From Oxytricha trifallax (taxonomy: Eukaryota; Ciliophora; Spirotrichea; Sporadotrichida; Oxytrichidae), in assembly GCA_000711775.1 (NCBI GenBank), contig ARYC01000340.1, positions 1-64,000 of the forward strand: DNA of 64,000 nucleotides, given 5' to 3'. This document shows positions 38,247 through 48,484 of the stretch, piece after piece (position 1 is the first letter of the stretch; each line of letters begins with the position of its first letter). Both the position numbers and the translations under genes were made by a program. The notes beneath the pieces are model-generated. The model saw nothing but the letters and a program-made list of their open reading frames with translations. It did not search any database and was not told the origin of the DNA.

Positions 38247-38667
38247 TATTGTAGGAATACATTTGATTTGGGAAAATGAATTATAATTAATAAATAAATA
38301 ATTTGAAATCATGGCAGTTAAATATCTGGAAACCTAGACAATAAGGTACTTATTCGATAGAGAATTCAAAATTAGATAGACTTTACTATTGGCGGTATCC
38401 CTCTATCGCTTCCCTAGAGCAAGATAAATTGAGTTTAATTTCAGCACCAAAATCAACTAAACAAATCAACCGAAATTAAACTCAATTTATCTCGCTCCAG
38501 GAAAGCTATAGAGGGATACCACCAATAGTAAAGTCTATCTAATTTTGAATTCTCTATCGAATAAGTAAAATATTTTCTATGTTTCCAGAAAGTTAACTGC
38601 CACGATTTTAAATTATTTATTTATTTATTATAATTCATTTTCCCAAATCAAATGAATTCCTACAATA
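38247..38667. repeat. Foldback family FB-A, copy 2
   Basis: 421 bp with arms beginning 'tattgtaggaatacatttga' and ending in the complement. The inner arms ('attcgatagagaattcaaaa', 'aaactcaatttatctcgctc') differ from copies 1 and 3, while the outer 60 bp or so and the 'gagaattc' block are shared. Flanking DNA is consistent with a TA target. Confidence 0.9.
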
Positions 38668-40209
38668 TTATTAACTATGAAAATTTGCAATAGAAATTAT
38701 ACTTATTTAAGTGAGATGATAGTAAAAATGATATAATATTTGTTTTTTATTTCTATTATGATGAACAATGATTGATAAGACTTTGATCATACAAAGTTAC
38801 TGTCTTTAAAATTTGAAATTAAAAGTAAAGGTGCTTTAGTGTTTTCAATTATTAAAATATGTGAATTTATCATTTAACTTAATAAATAATTTTGTCTTAG
38901 AATTTAGACTTTAGTATACAACCTTCCTACTTAATACTCATAATCTTAATTTAGTTTATTGCTAAATTAATTAGCTTTATTTTTGCTGATACATGTTATG
39001 AATACTAGCATCTTAATAATTTTTCCATTATTTATTCTGATAATAATCTTGAATTTTATATTGATTATTGTAATCAAAATTACTACTTAGAAATCAGTGT
39101 ATACTTTCCCTATAAATATTAAATTAAGTTTAAGATTTAAATTAAGAATTTCAGTAATAATAAATTGAAAATATTAAATGATTTCATAATCAAAGACTAA
39201 TAATAAATGTATTCAAAATGTTGCTTAATTATTTTTAATACTTACTTTTATAGTTTTAGCTCTGGTAATTTAATTTGCATAGTTTTGTGGATTACTGAAC
39301 TTTAATTTTGAATTAAACATTACTGATAGGAAAATATTAATGTGATGATGGAAACTTGATTAGACTTTGAAGAGTAAAAAGACAATTAAGCCATAAATTA
39401 TATTAAAGACATTTATTATTAATTTATAGATTTAAAATAATTATTAACTAGTTAATTTATTTTTTTTGTCCCTGATTATTAAGCGATTTATGAAGCAGAT
39501 TATATTTTGTTCACAAGTATTAGTCTAAATTGTCCACAAATTTTTTGAAACTAATCCCAAACTTCCAACATTGAAATACACAAAATTTTATCAAGGCCAG
39601 TTAAATTGAATAGTAAAATTAAGATTAATAAAAAGATAAAAATAAATTTAAATTACGTTTTATTCATAAGCAGTATTTGTTTTTAAGTTTTAATATAAAT
39701 TATTTATATAATTCTGGTTGATAAATTTTCCATTTTTTAATTGAAAGAAATCTAAAATATCATTGGCTAAGAAAGCTGTGAAAAACGAGAACCCATTTTT
39801 TATGTTGAAATTTATTTAATCTAAATATTTGGTTTCATATGAAGGGCTGAATAGTTCTAGTAAATTATTTGAGAAATTAATTTACAAAAGATCCATCTTA
39901 TAATTACGTAATTATCTGAGGGACCCCTTGAGAATTAATTGAGTTGTAGCTGAAGTTTAAAAATACGCTGTAATATTATCTTCCTGATTCTAAAAAGTAT
40001 CTTTTTATTTAATTATTATAATTTGTAAAAAAAATTCTCTCAATTTATAGCCTAATTTATTGTAAATATTTAAACATTAGAAAAATTTTAATGGAAAAAT
40101 TTTGTGGATAAATTATGGAACAATATTTATAATAATAATATTAAATTAAAAATATACTTGTTAAGTGAGAATCCTCACATTAGTATTAAAAAAATTATTT
40201 TTATCTTAT
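38668..40209. other. AT-rich stretch, nothing supported
   Basis: No coding island, foldback or TBE sequence recognised. Composition is uniform AT. Confidence 0.5.
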
Positions 40210-41098
40210 TATTAAGCAAGTATAATTGAAATGTGGAGGTAGTTAAAAATATATTAAAAAAAGCTTAAAATTAGTATTATAATAAAACAAATTTTATTAC
40301 AATCACAAACTAAGAAAATGGATTTAATGTTTGCTAAAGTCTGATAAAGACTAATTGGGAAGATAGAAATCAGTATTCTCATGGTGGGTCTCGATGCAGC
40401 TGGTAAGATCACAATCCTATATAAGATCAAGCTCGGTGAGGGTAGTCACAGCAATTCTAACCATAAGGTTCAGAGTAGAGATTTTTGAATACAAGAATTT
40501 AAGTTTCACAATATGGGATGTAGGTGGTCAAGACACGATCAAACTCCTCTGGAGATACTATTACCAGAAAATCTAAGGTCCTATCATTGTCATTGATTCT
40601 AACAATAGAGACAGAGTTGATGATGCTAGAGAAGAGCTTCACAAGATAATCACTGAAGAGAAATTATAGAAGCAATACTTTGGTATTCTCCAACAAAAAG
40701 GATCTTACAGGCGCTATGACCTGCCCAGAAATCACTGATAAACTCGGTCTCCACACCATTTAAGTTAAAACTTGGTTCATCCAAAGTACTATATCCGTTA
40801 CTGGAGATAGTCTCTAAGAAGGTCTCGATTGGTTCTGAAAGCCCGTTTTCGCAAATAGAAATGGTAATTGGTGTTTCTGTTAATAGACTCCTCTTTGAAC
40901 TGTACAATTAATTAAGTAATTAATCGTTCTTAAATAAAGCTTACTCTTGCTTTTCTTTGTAAATATATGTGTAATTCAGAATGTAATATGATAAAAATAA
41001 TTCCCTTTTTTATAGAATAAATCTGAGAATTTTCTAATTTTATGCTTTTTTAAATATATTTCTAACTACCTCCACATTTCAATTATAATTGCTTAATA
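40210..41098. mobile_element. 889-bp unit with terminal inverted repeats carrying an ARF gene copy
   Basis: The ends 'tattaagcaagtataattga' (continuing 'aatgtggaggtagtta') and their complement at 41043-41098 form imperfect terminal inverted repeats of about 55 bp. Between them lies an ARF GTPase pseudogene and little else. No transposase is present. This arrangement suggests a non-autonomous DNA element that captured a host gene, or an ARF copy flanked by two solo elements in opposite orientation. I did not see the same TIR elsewhere in the window. Confidence 0.75.
40318..40870 (+). pseudogene. ARF-family small GTPase pseudogene
   Basis: ARF proteins are myristoylated GTPases that recruit coats, including coatomer, to Golgi membranes. 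Visible landmarks in ciliate code: N-terminus MDLMFAKV, the P-loop block [19 protein letters not shown] (GLDAAGKT in active ARFs, so the final Thr is Ile here), [20 protein letters not shown] (switch II), VIDSNNRDRVDDAREELHKI, NKKDLTGAMTCPEITDKLGL (NKxD motif) and VTGDSLQEGLDWF. It has two single-base frame changes, one after KLGE and one before the NKKD block. It also has TGA codons within the N-terminal helix and after DWF. Amphipathic helix Gly2 is Asp, so myristoylation would be lost. No introns are seen, which would fit a processed copy. Decayed, but only mildly diverged. Confidence 0.92.
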
Positions 41099-41713
41099 GC
41101 TAAACTTACCTGGCTTTTGATTTTCAAACTTTATTCTCTTAAATCTATTTTTTTCCACATTTATTATTTTTTTCTTAAACTTTTCTTTGTATGGTTTCCT
41201 ATTTAAATTTAAATTATTAAGCTTTATTCTTCACCGCAATTATAGTTTTTAACTTCATTATGTTTTAAATTGAATTATTGGTTTTTTAATTTTACCTTAA
41301 AATTTTCGAGATTCTTATAAAATCTTTAAGATGAAAGTTTTAAAATTATAAAATAATTTATTGGCTTGCAGAGCAAAGTTTATTTATGTATCATAATTTG
41401 ATTTATAACATGTTCTATAGATATATTCAGTGAAAGTTAATGCTTAAATAAATAAAGTCAGTAAATTTAGAGTAAATTAAGCAAGTAAATTAGAAGTTAT
41501 AAAAACTTGAAGTATAAATTTATTCCTGATTTTTGAAGTTAGTATAGCTTACTTAGTATAAAGTTTTCTATTTTAAGCAACAGTTTCACTCACAAATCCT
41601 TTAGGGAAATTGATTCGAGAGTTGCTGTTTAAACATGATAAAAGTATCGTCTCACTAAATTCTAATTGATTCTGCTAATATTCATTCTTAACTCCTTCAT
41701 AAATGCTGCCCAG
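41099..41713. other. AT-rich spacer, nothing supported
   Basis: AT-rich DNA between the ARF unit and the TBE. No frame with coding composition. Confidence 0.5.
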
Positions 41714-41929
41714 TCAAAACCCCAAAACTCCTTAGTGAGGTTTATAACTGCTTTGATTTGTAGGGTATAATTGGGGTCTTATTGGGTTTAGTAGATAAAT
41801 TAGGCCAATTTCAAAATGAGAAATAGAAATTATCGAAATTTAGGATCTATTTATGATGGGTAATATTTAGATTTATTGCTTAAGCTTAGGTATGGTTCGA
41901 GTATTTATATAGACTAAATCAAACAAGTG

Positions 41930-42878
41930 CTGAATTATACAGCCATATCAAGACTCTTACGCAAGAGTGCCTCAACTGTTAGGTATCATTGCTTGTTAGC
42001 TGTTTAATATAATAACTCAGGCTCTTGAAAACATCTTGCAAGAAAATAAAAGTTCTAACAGGTCCATATTGACTTTCTCTGTGTCTCTAAGACCTTAAAG
42101 TATTGAGCTCACTTTCCTCTTGACTAATCAACTGCATGTTTAATCGCAAGTTTCCTGAAATGCGTATCTCTCCTTAGACTATAGCTAATATTTATAGAAA
42201 AAATGGTATTACTTTCAAGGCAGTCAACAAAGTGAAGAGAGTAATTGATTTTACAGTGCCATTTATACTAATAATTTAAACTTTATATATGATTAAATGC
42301 AGAGAGCTATTACTAATAACATCAAGTTCATACACGCTGATGAAGCTGAGTTTACATTCAACTCTTTCATTAATAAGTCCTGGTATAAAAAGTATGAAAC
42401 ATAGAAGTTTATGATTAAAAAGTGAAGGTTGTCACCCATGCAATTTTAACAGATATTAGCGAAGATTCAGGTCCAGAAGCTTCTGTCATTCATCCTCGCT
42501 CTATTAAACGAGAGCAGTATATCGAGGTCCTACATAAGCTCAGAGAGAAGTATAGTAACCAAGAGATCATCCTGTTTGTTGATAACCTCTCAGTTCATAA
42601 GACTAAGGAGTCTAAGAAAGCTTATGAAGAGCTAAACATAACTCCTGTATACAACGTTCCTTATAGCCCATAATTTAATGGAATTGAATTCTACTGGAGT
42701 TAAATCAAGACTCACTACAAGAAGCTGCTGCTGTATCATCTTATGCATGACTTGCCCATCGATACAGTAGACTTAATTTCAAAGCAGCTGTAAGAGAGTG
42801 AGCGTAGATAAGACAACAGTTTGTGCGAGAGAGGGAAGAATGAATGTTTATAAATAAGTTTTAGATTTAAACGAATGA
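41930..42878 (+). CDS. TBE 42-kDa DDE transposase, probably defective
   Basis: Tc1/mariner-type transposase. In ciliate code the conserved blocks are SASTVRYHCLLAV near the start, NGITFKAVNKVKRVIDFTVP, FIHADEAEFTFNSFI (first catalytic Asp, then Glu), ILFVDNLSVHKT (second Asp) and YNVPYSPQFNGIEFYWS (catalytic Glu). The ORF ends NVYKQVLDLNE with TGA at 42876-42878. The start that is ATG in the 60.3-kb copy (60552) is CTG here (41930), and frames shift at a few places (for example near 42045 and 42270), so this copy is unlikely to make active enzyme. It ends 6 bp from the stop of the convergent 22-kDa ORF. Confidence 0.9.
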
Positions 42879-42884
42879 ATATAT

Positions 42885-43675
42885 TCACATATTAAATTGG
42901 CCCATAAAGGGGTTTGGCTTCTCTTTCTTCTCCTCTTCTTATGGCTTGCTTGGGCCCATATTTCTTCTCTTAGTGCCAGCTCCTGCATCTATGTTCATTT
43001 CATCTGGTTTTTAGACATCTTTATAAAGCCTCTTACTCACCTCATAAATTGTCTGCGATTTTCTTTCTCTGTGAACCTTTGCATGCTCTTTCATAAGATA
43101 TATGCCAGTGCCAGATTTTCCTACAAAGTTATATGTCAAAGCTTACTTGAAAGATAAGGATGCTTCTTAAGTTCCTCTAGCCAAGCTGAGCTTATTAGAA
43201 TGCCTTGCTTTTTCTAGTCTTCAGGAGAGATAGAATATCGTTTCTTATGTGCTTCTTCAATTATTTCTCTGAGATACTCCTCTTTTATTGTACCAAGAAC
43301 ACCAAAGAAAAAGTTCCTCTCTGGTAGTTTATTAGAGAGTTGTTTCTTGGTAGGAAGGTAAACTACCACTTCCTCATCTTACATGGCATCCTCATAAAGA
43401 TTAGTGACTGAAATCTCAGGGTAGTTAGGAATTTCTATTAGTTTAATCTCTTTATTTTTAAAAGCTTTCTTCTCCTCGCAAAGTATTGTTTTCAAGAATG
43501 AAATTTTGGCATCTTCAATCGTAGGAAGGAATAAGCCAACTGTTTAAGATGTTAATAGTTAACAAGTTATCTTACCATGTAAAGTGAGGTATCGATAGAG
43601 ATCTTCCTTACTTCTGAATCTTGATATCATTTCTTGAGCCTCAACTCCTTTTATTTCATCATTGAGTGATTCTAT
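42885..43675 (-). CDS. TBE 22-kDa ORF with two tiny introns
   Basis: Minus strand. Blocks in order: AQEMISRFRSKEDLYRYLTL, an intron of 36 nt (43540-43575), FLPTIEDAKISFLKTILCEE, IEIPNYPEISVTNLYEDAMQ, YLPTKKQLSNKLPERNFFFG, EEYLREIIEEAHKKRYS, ISSAWLEELKKHPYLSS, an intron of 26 nt (43121-43146), then SGTGIYLMKEHAKVHRERKS, YEVSKRLYKDVQKPDEMNID and GPSKPQEEEKKEKPNPFMGQ. TGA is at 42885-42887. The codon aligned with ATG of the 60.3-kb copy is ATA (43673-43675). Otherwise the ORF is intact once both introns are removed. Its function is unknown. It is a TBE-specific, Lys/Glu-rich protein. Confidence 0.85.
43121..43146 (-). other. 26-nt intron in the TBE 22-kDa ORF
   Basis: GTAAGC...TTGTAG. Removal restores the frame (SSRKSGTGIYL). 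The 60.3-kb TBE has the same-length intron at the same place with GTAAGC and TTTTTAG, so it is conserved. Confidence 0.7.
43540..43575 (-). other. 36-nt intron in the TBE 22-kDa ORF
   Basis: GTAAGATAAC...AAACAG, phase 1. It joins YRYLTLH to VGLFLPTIEDAK. In the 60.3-kb copy the donor remains (GTAAAAT) but the acceptor AG is altered. Confidence 0.6.
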
Positions 43676-43854
43676 CTTTGTTCCTCTTCCTATTAAAAAA
43701 TTTTAAATTATAATTTATAGACTTCTGGATCCTGTTGTTTAAGAACTTACAGTTAAATATGGGCATTTATAGGAGGTCAACCCTGCAAAGATACGTGGAG
43801 AAAGTTTGCAGAAGCTGTAACAAACTGCAGAAATGGAGCTCCAGTTTTATCAAT

Positions 43855-44060
43855 TTAGTTCCATTAAATTAGTACTAAAATTGTTAAAATTTATATAGTA
43901 CCGGTACTAAATCCGTTTAAATTTAATTGGTACTAATTTAATAGTACCAAAACTTAATTAGTACCTAGTTTTAAACTAATGAGGTTTTAATAGAAAAGTT
44001 CCAAAATGGTTCAAAATCTATTTGGTACCAGTACCAACCCAATTTGATGCTTTGATAGTA
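43855..44060. repeat. GGTACTAA/TTAGTACC motif cluster between divergent TBE ORFs
   Basis: At least six copies of GTACC/GGTAC-type motifs ('ttagtactaaaat', 'agtaccggtactaa', 'ttggtaccagtacc') lie in both orientations between the 22-kDa start and the 57-kDa start. The 60.3-kb TBE has the same cluster at 62465-62690. Likely a bidirectional promoter, or binding sites for a TBE-encoded zinc-finger protein. Confidence 0.6.
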
Positions 44061-44239
44061 CCAAAATCAAAATTATTAAGGATGAAACTAGAAAAAATAT
44101 AATTATAAATTAAGCATAAATATGATCTCTAACACCTGAAAAAAATCATTATTGCTGGAGTATCAACTCCTATACAGAATTACTATAACCAGGGAGGTTA
44201 TTAGAGCTTAATAATAGAAATTTAAATTTGAATTTAAAC

Positions 44240-46340
44240 ATGGCGTCTAACTTAAATCGTAAGGCAGTTTCTCTTGGAGCAGGATAATAATAGCTCAACT
44301 TTGGGTCCTCCAAGAAACCAAAAGTAATCTTTATTGATAGAGAAGCTGAACTAAGAGCTCTAGAGTTCGAAGCAGAGGTCTTTAAAATTGAATTATAAAA
44401 CAAGAAATATGATGCTGAGGTGGGAGTCTAAACTTAAGTTGAATCGATTCAGGAAAAAGGAACAGCAACCAATAATCAAAATTAGAATTTTCTTATGTGA
44501 AGACTGCTAAAATTTCTTCTTAGCTGAGTCTATTTTGAAGAATCACATCAAAGAGATACACTCTGGTAGAGGTAAGAACTACTTAAAGAATGATAAAGCT
44601 GATGGTAGGTATTCAGTCGAAATATAGTAAAAATCGTGAATATTTAAATTCTAAATATATGACTAATTAAAAAACTAAGGATTCTTCAAATATTATTATA
44701 ATTATTTTTAAAAAAATTGTTTGATTTATATTTTATTATATATAAAATGGGCTCAAGTGATAAAAGTTATATTTTTACTACTTGAGCCCATTTCTTATAT
44801 ATTATTGATATAAATATATATTTAAAATTAATTTTTCTTCAAAATATTTTTGTTTATTAAACTATTTTTCTAATAATATGAAAGTTAATTTATTCACTGT
44901 TTTAAATATAAATCAAACAGTTAATTATATACTATGAAAATTTTTAATTTTAAAGATTTGTTACCTTTATTAGTAAATATTTTAAAAATTATTCATGCAT
45001 TTTTTTATGAATAAATTAAACTTAATATTGATTAAAAACAAATCTCATTTCTATTATTCACTATTAATTAAAATACTTAAAGTTATAAATTAATAATATT
45101 TTTTAAAATAATGGGCTCAACTAGAATATATAAATAAGTGCTAAGAATTCAATTTAAATTCATATATAATTTTATTATCAATTAAACTAATTTATTATAA
45201 ATATCTTTTAAATTGTTTCAAGTATGTATATTAAATATTTCTATATATTTAAGCTTTTTGCTATTCACGATTTTTACTATATTTCGACTGATTAGTGCAC
45301 AACGTGCATGAAGTCTTATACTCACTCAGCCAAAGTAAAGAGGCATGTGCAAAAGCACCACTTAAGCGAATTCCTGATAAAAGATGAAGAAACTAAAAAG
45401 CTTATACCTGCTAAAAGAAAAAATAACTCTCTTGAGTCATAAAGAGAACAGGAGGAGTGGCTCAAGAGACAGAAGCGTTTTGAATCAATGAATCAACCAG
45501 CAAAAGCTACTCTTATAGCTTGTCCTTAAGAGAGAGCTATGTATATACATGCATTATATGCAATTGATATTGAAAGATGTATTGGAAATTACTTGCATTT
45601 TGACCTGTAAACAAGGCTTAACTTAATGTGGTTGAGGAGTTTGCTTAAAAAGTATATCCTTTCAAGTATCTCATTAAAAACGAGCAGTATCGAAATGAAT
45701 TTGCAAATGAATACTTAATACTGAGAGAGGTTTAGAAGAAATAGTTAAAGAACTTACTTACACTCGATGGAGTTATTCTTGGGCATGGTTTTGTTGCATT
45801 AAGACTGAAAAAGTTTGAAATGACTTTGAGAGATTATCAATATCAAAATAGATACGCAGATGATTTAAATGAAATGCTATCAGAAATGATTAAGGGAGTA
45901 ATAGAACTCCATGAACTTGGATATGTGCATAGAGATTTGAAGCCTGAAAATGGTATGATAAATTTCTGTACATTAGAAATAATAGTCATCGATTTCAATA
46001 GAGCGATAAGATAAGAGATTGTAACTTTGGCTAAGGTGCTTGACACACCAGGATACTTTCTAATAAGAGAGAAGTGGACTTATTGCTCTGTTTAGTGGGA
46101 TGTTTGAGCAGTAGCTGGCATAATCTTAGAGTGCGATATGGAAATTATGTCTTGCTTTGGAACAAAGCACGAGAAATATTCAATAAGTTTGGCTTTTAAA
46201 CATATATAGCAGGAAGATGTCTGCAATGAAATATAGAATCTTGTAGAGTTGATAATCGTAAGAGCTCCAGCTTATCCTAGATAATCAAGAAGACATACAT
46301 GAACAACTTCAGAGAGCTAGATTCAAGAGGTACCACAAAG
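44240..46340 (+). pseudogene. TBE 57-kDa zinc-finger/kinase gene, split by an insertion
   Basis: An ATG at 44240 opens MASNLNRKAVSLGAGQQ. A first C2H2 finger (FLCEDCQNFFLAESILKNHI, then KEIH) follows after a frame change. The 677-bp element then interrupts the gene, and the second finger resumes (CTTCMKSYTHSAKVKRHVQK). The kinase-like part has YLIKNEQYRNEFANEYLILR, FEMTLRDYQYQNRYADDL, LHELGYVHRDLKPEN (catalytic loop) and IIVIDFNRAIRQEI. The magnesium-binding DFG reads DFN, as in the other copies. A TGA falls after QWDV near 46109. It is inactive in this copy because of the insertion and several frame changes. Confidence 0.85.
44614..45290. mobile_element. 677-bp non-autonomous TIR element nested in the TBE
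   Basis: Ends CAGTCGAAATATAGTAAAAA (continuing 'tcgtgaata') form terminal inverted repeats, 29 bp perfect and then weaker. ATT flanks it on both sides (44611-44613 and 45291-45293), a 3-bp target duplication of the ANT kind. The 60.3-kb TBE has the uninterrupted site ('caggtactagtgcacg' near 63210), proving insertion. Inside are AT-rich DNA and a small hairpin around 'atgggctcaagt' (about 44748-44792), with no ORF. Confidence 0.9.
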
Positions 46341-46734
46341 ATAAGCAGATAAAATTTGTTTGAATTAATAAAGCTAATATTTATTAAATATTCAATAAAT
46401 TCACATAAAACCTGCATTTTGTCTACTAACCCCAACTATAACCTAAAAATCAAAACACTTATAAACCTCACTAAGGGGGTTTGGGGTTTTGAATGTGAAG
46501 ATAAGAATAGCTAGCAAAATAGAAAATTCGGGTCATCAGTTTGGACCTCGAAAAATCCCTTCTGGCTTTTTCGGTTCAGGTCGGTAGGATAGTATACCAA
46601 ACTTGAAAAATTTCTCGAACCACTCCGGCAACCTACTGGATTTTTGTTTGATCTGAACTTAGAATTTAAAATCACACTTAACTCATCTAACTAATCATAT
46701 CAATAAAAATTTATTGGTGCCATAATATTCCTAA

Positions 46735-47036
46735 CCCTTCTTTTTCAATTCTCTAGATCGGCTCCCTCAAATTAAGTTAAAATCTGTCCTTTTAAATTTT
46801 TTTATTTATCGATATATTTAAAACTTTATATCAACTTATAAATTATATGCGTGCATACGTATTTGGGTTAATATATCACATCCATAGCGCTTTTTAATCA
46901 CTAAATTTATATACTCTTTGTCATAAATAGACCCAAAAAGCTTGTATTTTTTTGTCTTGCATTTAATTAACATCCTTAACCCCTAACAAATTTTCTACAA
47001 ATCAAAGCACTAATAAACCTCATTAAGGAGTTTTGA
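46735..47036 (-). mobile_element. TBE end remnant, inverted, with the shared 130-bp segment
   Basis: The right edge reads 'aaacctcattaaggagttttga', which is the complement of a TBE left end, preceded by subterminal sequence 'cataaatagaccc' like that at 41.83 kb. The part 46735-46868 is the inverted copy of 36786-36915. No coding part is left. Confidence 0.7.
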
Positions 47037-47283
47037 GTATAGCTTATATAAACTTTTTAATTTAATCATTTTGAATTATGAGCAATTCACCAACCCTTTC
47101 ACAAAGTAGAAGTTAGGATTTACTTATTTAAATTGCAATTTTATATCAACACTTTCTCTACTTTTTAAGCTGATAAAGGTAACGCGTGGTCAGGTATGAT
47201 TTGATCAATCCTTGCATTTTGATCAATTATAACTTTTTGTACAATTGTGCTTTTATCTCTATTTGGTTTTATGATGTCTTTAT

Positions 47284-47687
47284 TATTGTAGGAATACATT
47301 CGATTTTGGAAAATAAATTAAAAATAAATAAATAATTAATCAAATTTTTGGGGAGTTTACTTTCTTGAAACTTTGACAATATGTAACTTGTTTGATATAG
47401 AATTTAAAATTAGCTTGGCCTTGCTACTGACGATACTCTCTATCGCATAACTGGAGCGTGCTAAATTGAATTAAATTATGGGCTAATTTTTCGTTGATTT
47501 TAATGCAAAAATTTAATTCAATTTAGCACGCTCCAGTTATGCGATAGAGAGTATCGTCAATAGCAAGGCCAAGCTAATTTTAAATTCTCTATCAAACAAG
47601 TTACATATTGTCAAAGTTTCAAGAAAGTAAACTCCCCAAAATTTGATTAATTATTTATTTTCCAAAATCGAATGTATTCCTACAATA
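47284..47687. repeat. Foldback family FB-A, copy 3
   Basis: 404 bp with ends 'tattgtaggaatacattcga' and complement. Arms ('aatttagcacgctccagtta', 'gcgatagagagtatcgtc') match closely around a loop of about 35 bp. Arm interiors differ from copies 1 and 2. Confidence 0.9.
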
Positions 47688-48484
47688 TTAAATAATAACT
47701 ATTATTATAATCTATTTAATTTTAATTGCTACCTTCTCTATGAATTTGTTTCTTTAGTTTCCATTTTCTATTTATGAAGAATGCTTAATTATATTATACA
47801 AGAAGTTTCTAAATATTTTTTCGTGCTTCTTAATAATTAATTAATAAGTTTTTATTGTAAATTAAAAAAACATACTATAAAAAATAGTTATTATTATAGG
47901 TATGATTGTTTTCATTAATTGCTGAATGATCAAATAATATAATGAATAAATCTTACCTCTCGATATAAATTTTATAAAATTCATCATTTCCTTATACTGA
48001 AATATCTTTAAAAAAAGAATAAAATTTCCAATTTATAAAGTAAAATTGATAATTTTGATGGGCTATTGCAGTGAACTTTCTTGTATAGGGGAAATTCGTT
48101 AGATTAATTTACCATTTGTTTTTTTCGACTTATTATATTTATTGTTGTTATTGAGTTGTAGGTATTAATATAGTTTTACTATATTGCTTTTGAACTTGGT
48201 CTTTCCCCAGAATAAGCTGCTGCTCATTCAAATGGGTACGAAAATAATACATATTAATCATGAATTTATTCATCTCTATTTGACTTAAATTCCATTATAT
48301 ATAATTAATGGCAATATCAGTATAAAATCAATTAAAATTGAGCTGAAATAAAATAAAAAATAAATTATTACAATCAGCTATAGGATTTAATATCATAAAC
48401 CTAATTAATTATATATTTTATATGTAAAAAGTAAGATTATATTTTTAATTATTCTCTCACATATATTTTTAATTTATTCAAATC
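47688..48484. other. AT-rich stretch, nothing supported
   Basis: AT-rich spacer between foldback copy 3 and gene C. No coding frame recognised. Confidence 0.5.

Larger units (their letters stand above)
41714..46492 (+). mobile_element. TBE transposon (Tc1/mariner superfamily), nearly full length, with a nested insertion
   Basis: The left end TCAAAACCCCAAAACTCC and the right end GGGGTTTTGA form terminal inverted repeats that continue with 'ttagtgagg' and its complement. The C4A4-type ends are the hallmark of TBEs (telomere-bearing elements) of Oxytricha. Gene order is transposase (+), 22-kDa (-), spacer with GTAC repeats, then 57-kDa zinc-finger/kinase (+). A 677-bp TIR element sits in the last gene; without it the element would be about 4.1 kb, the usual TBE size. 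Flanks AGT and AAT are of the ANT type but are not identical, so a clean target duplication is not shown. Confidence 0.95.

Noticed and set aside
41714-41732. C4A4-like sequence as a real telomere
   Set aside because: It is the TBE terminal repeat, followed by TBE subterminal sequence. No tandem C4A4 array exists in the window.
42897-43157. Plus-strand ORF starting MAHKGVWLLFLLL
   Set aside because: Antisense to the Lys/Glu-rich tail of the TBE 22-kDa gene.
41711-46495. Clean 3-bp target duplication around the 41.7-kb TBE
   Set aside because: Flanks are AGT and AAT. Both fit ANT but they are not identical, so the duplication is not demonstrated.
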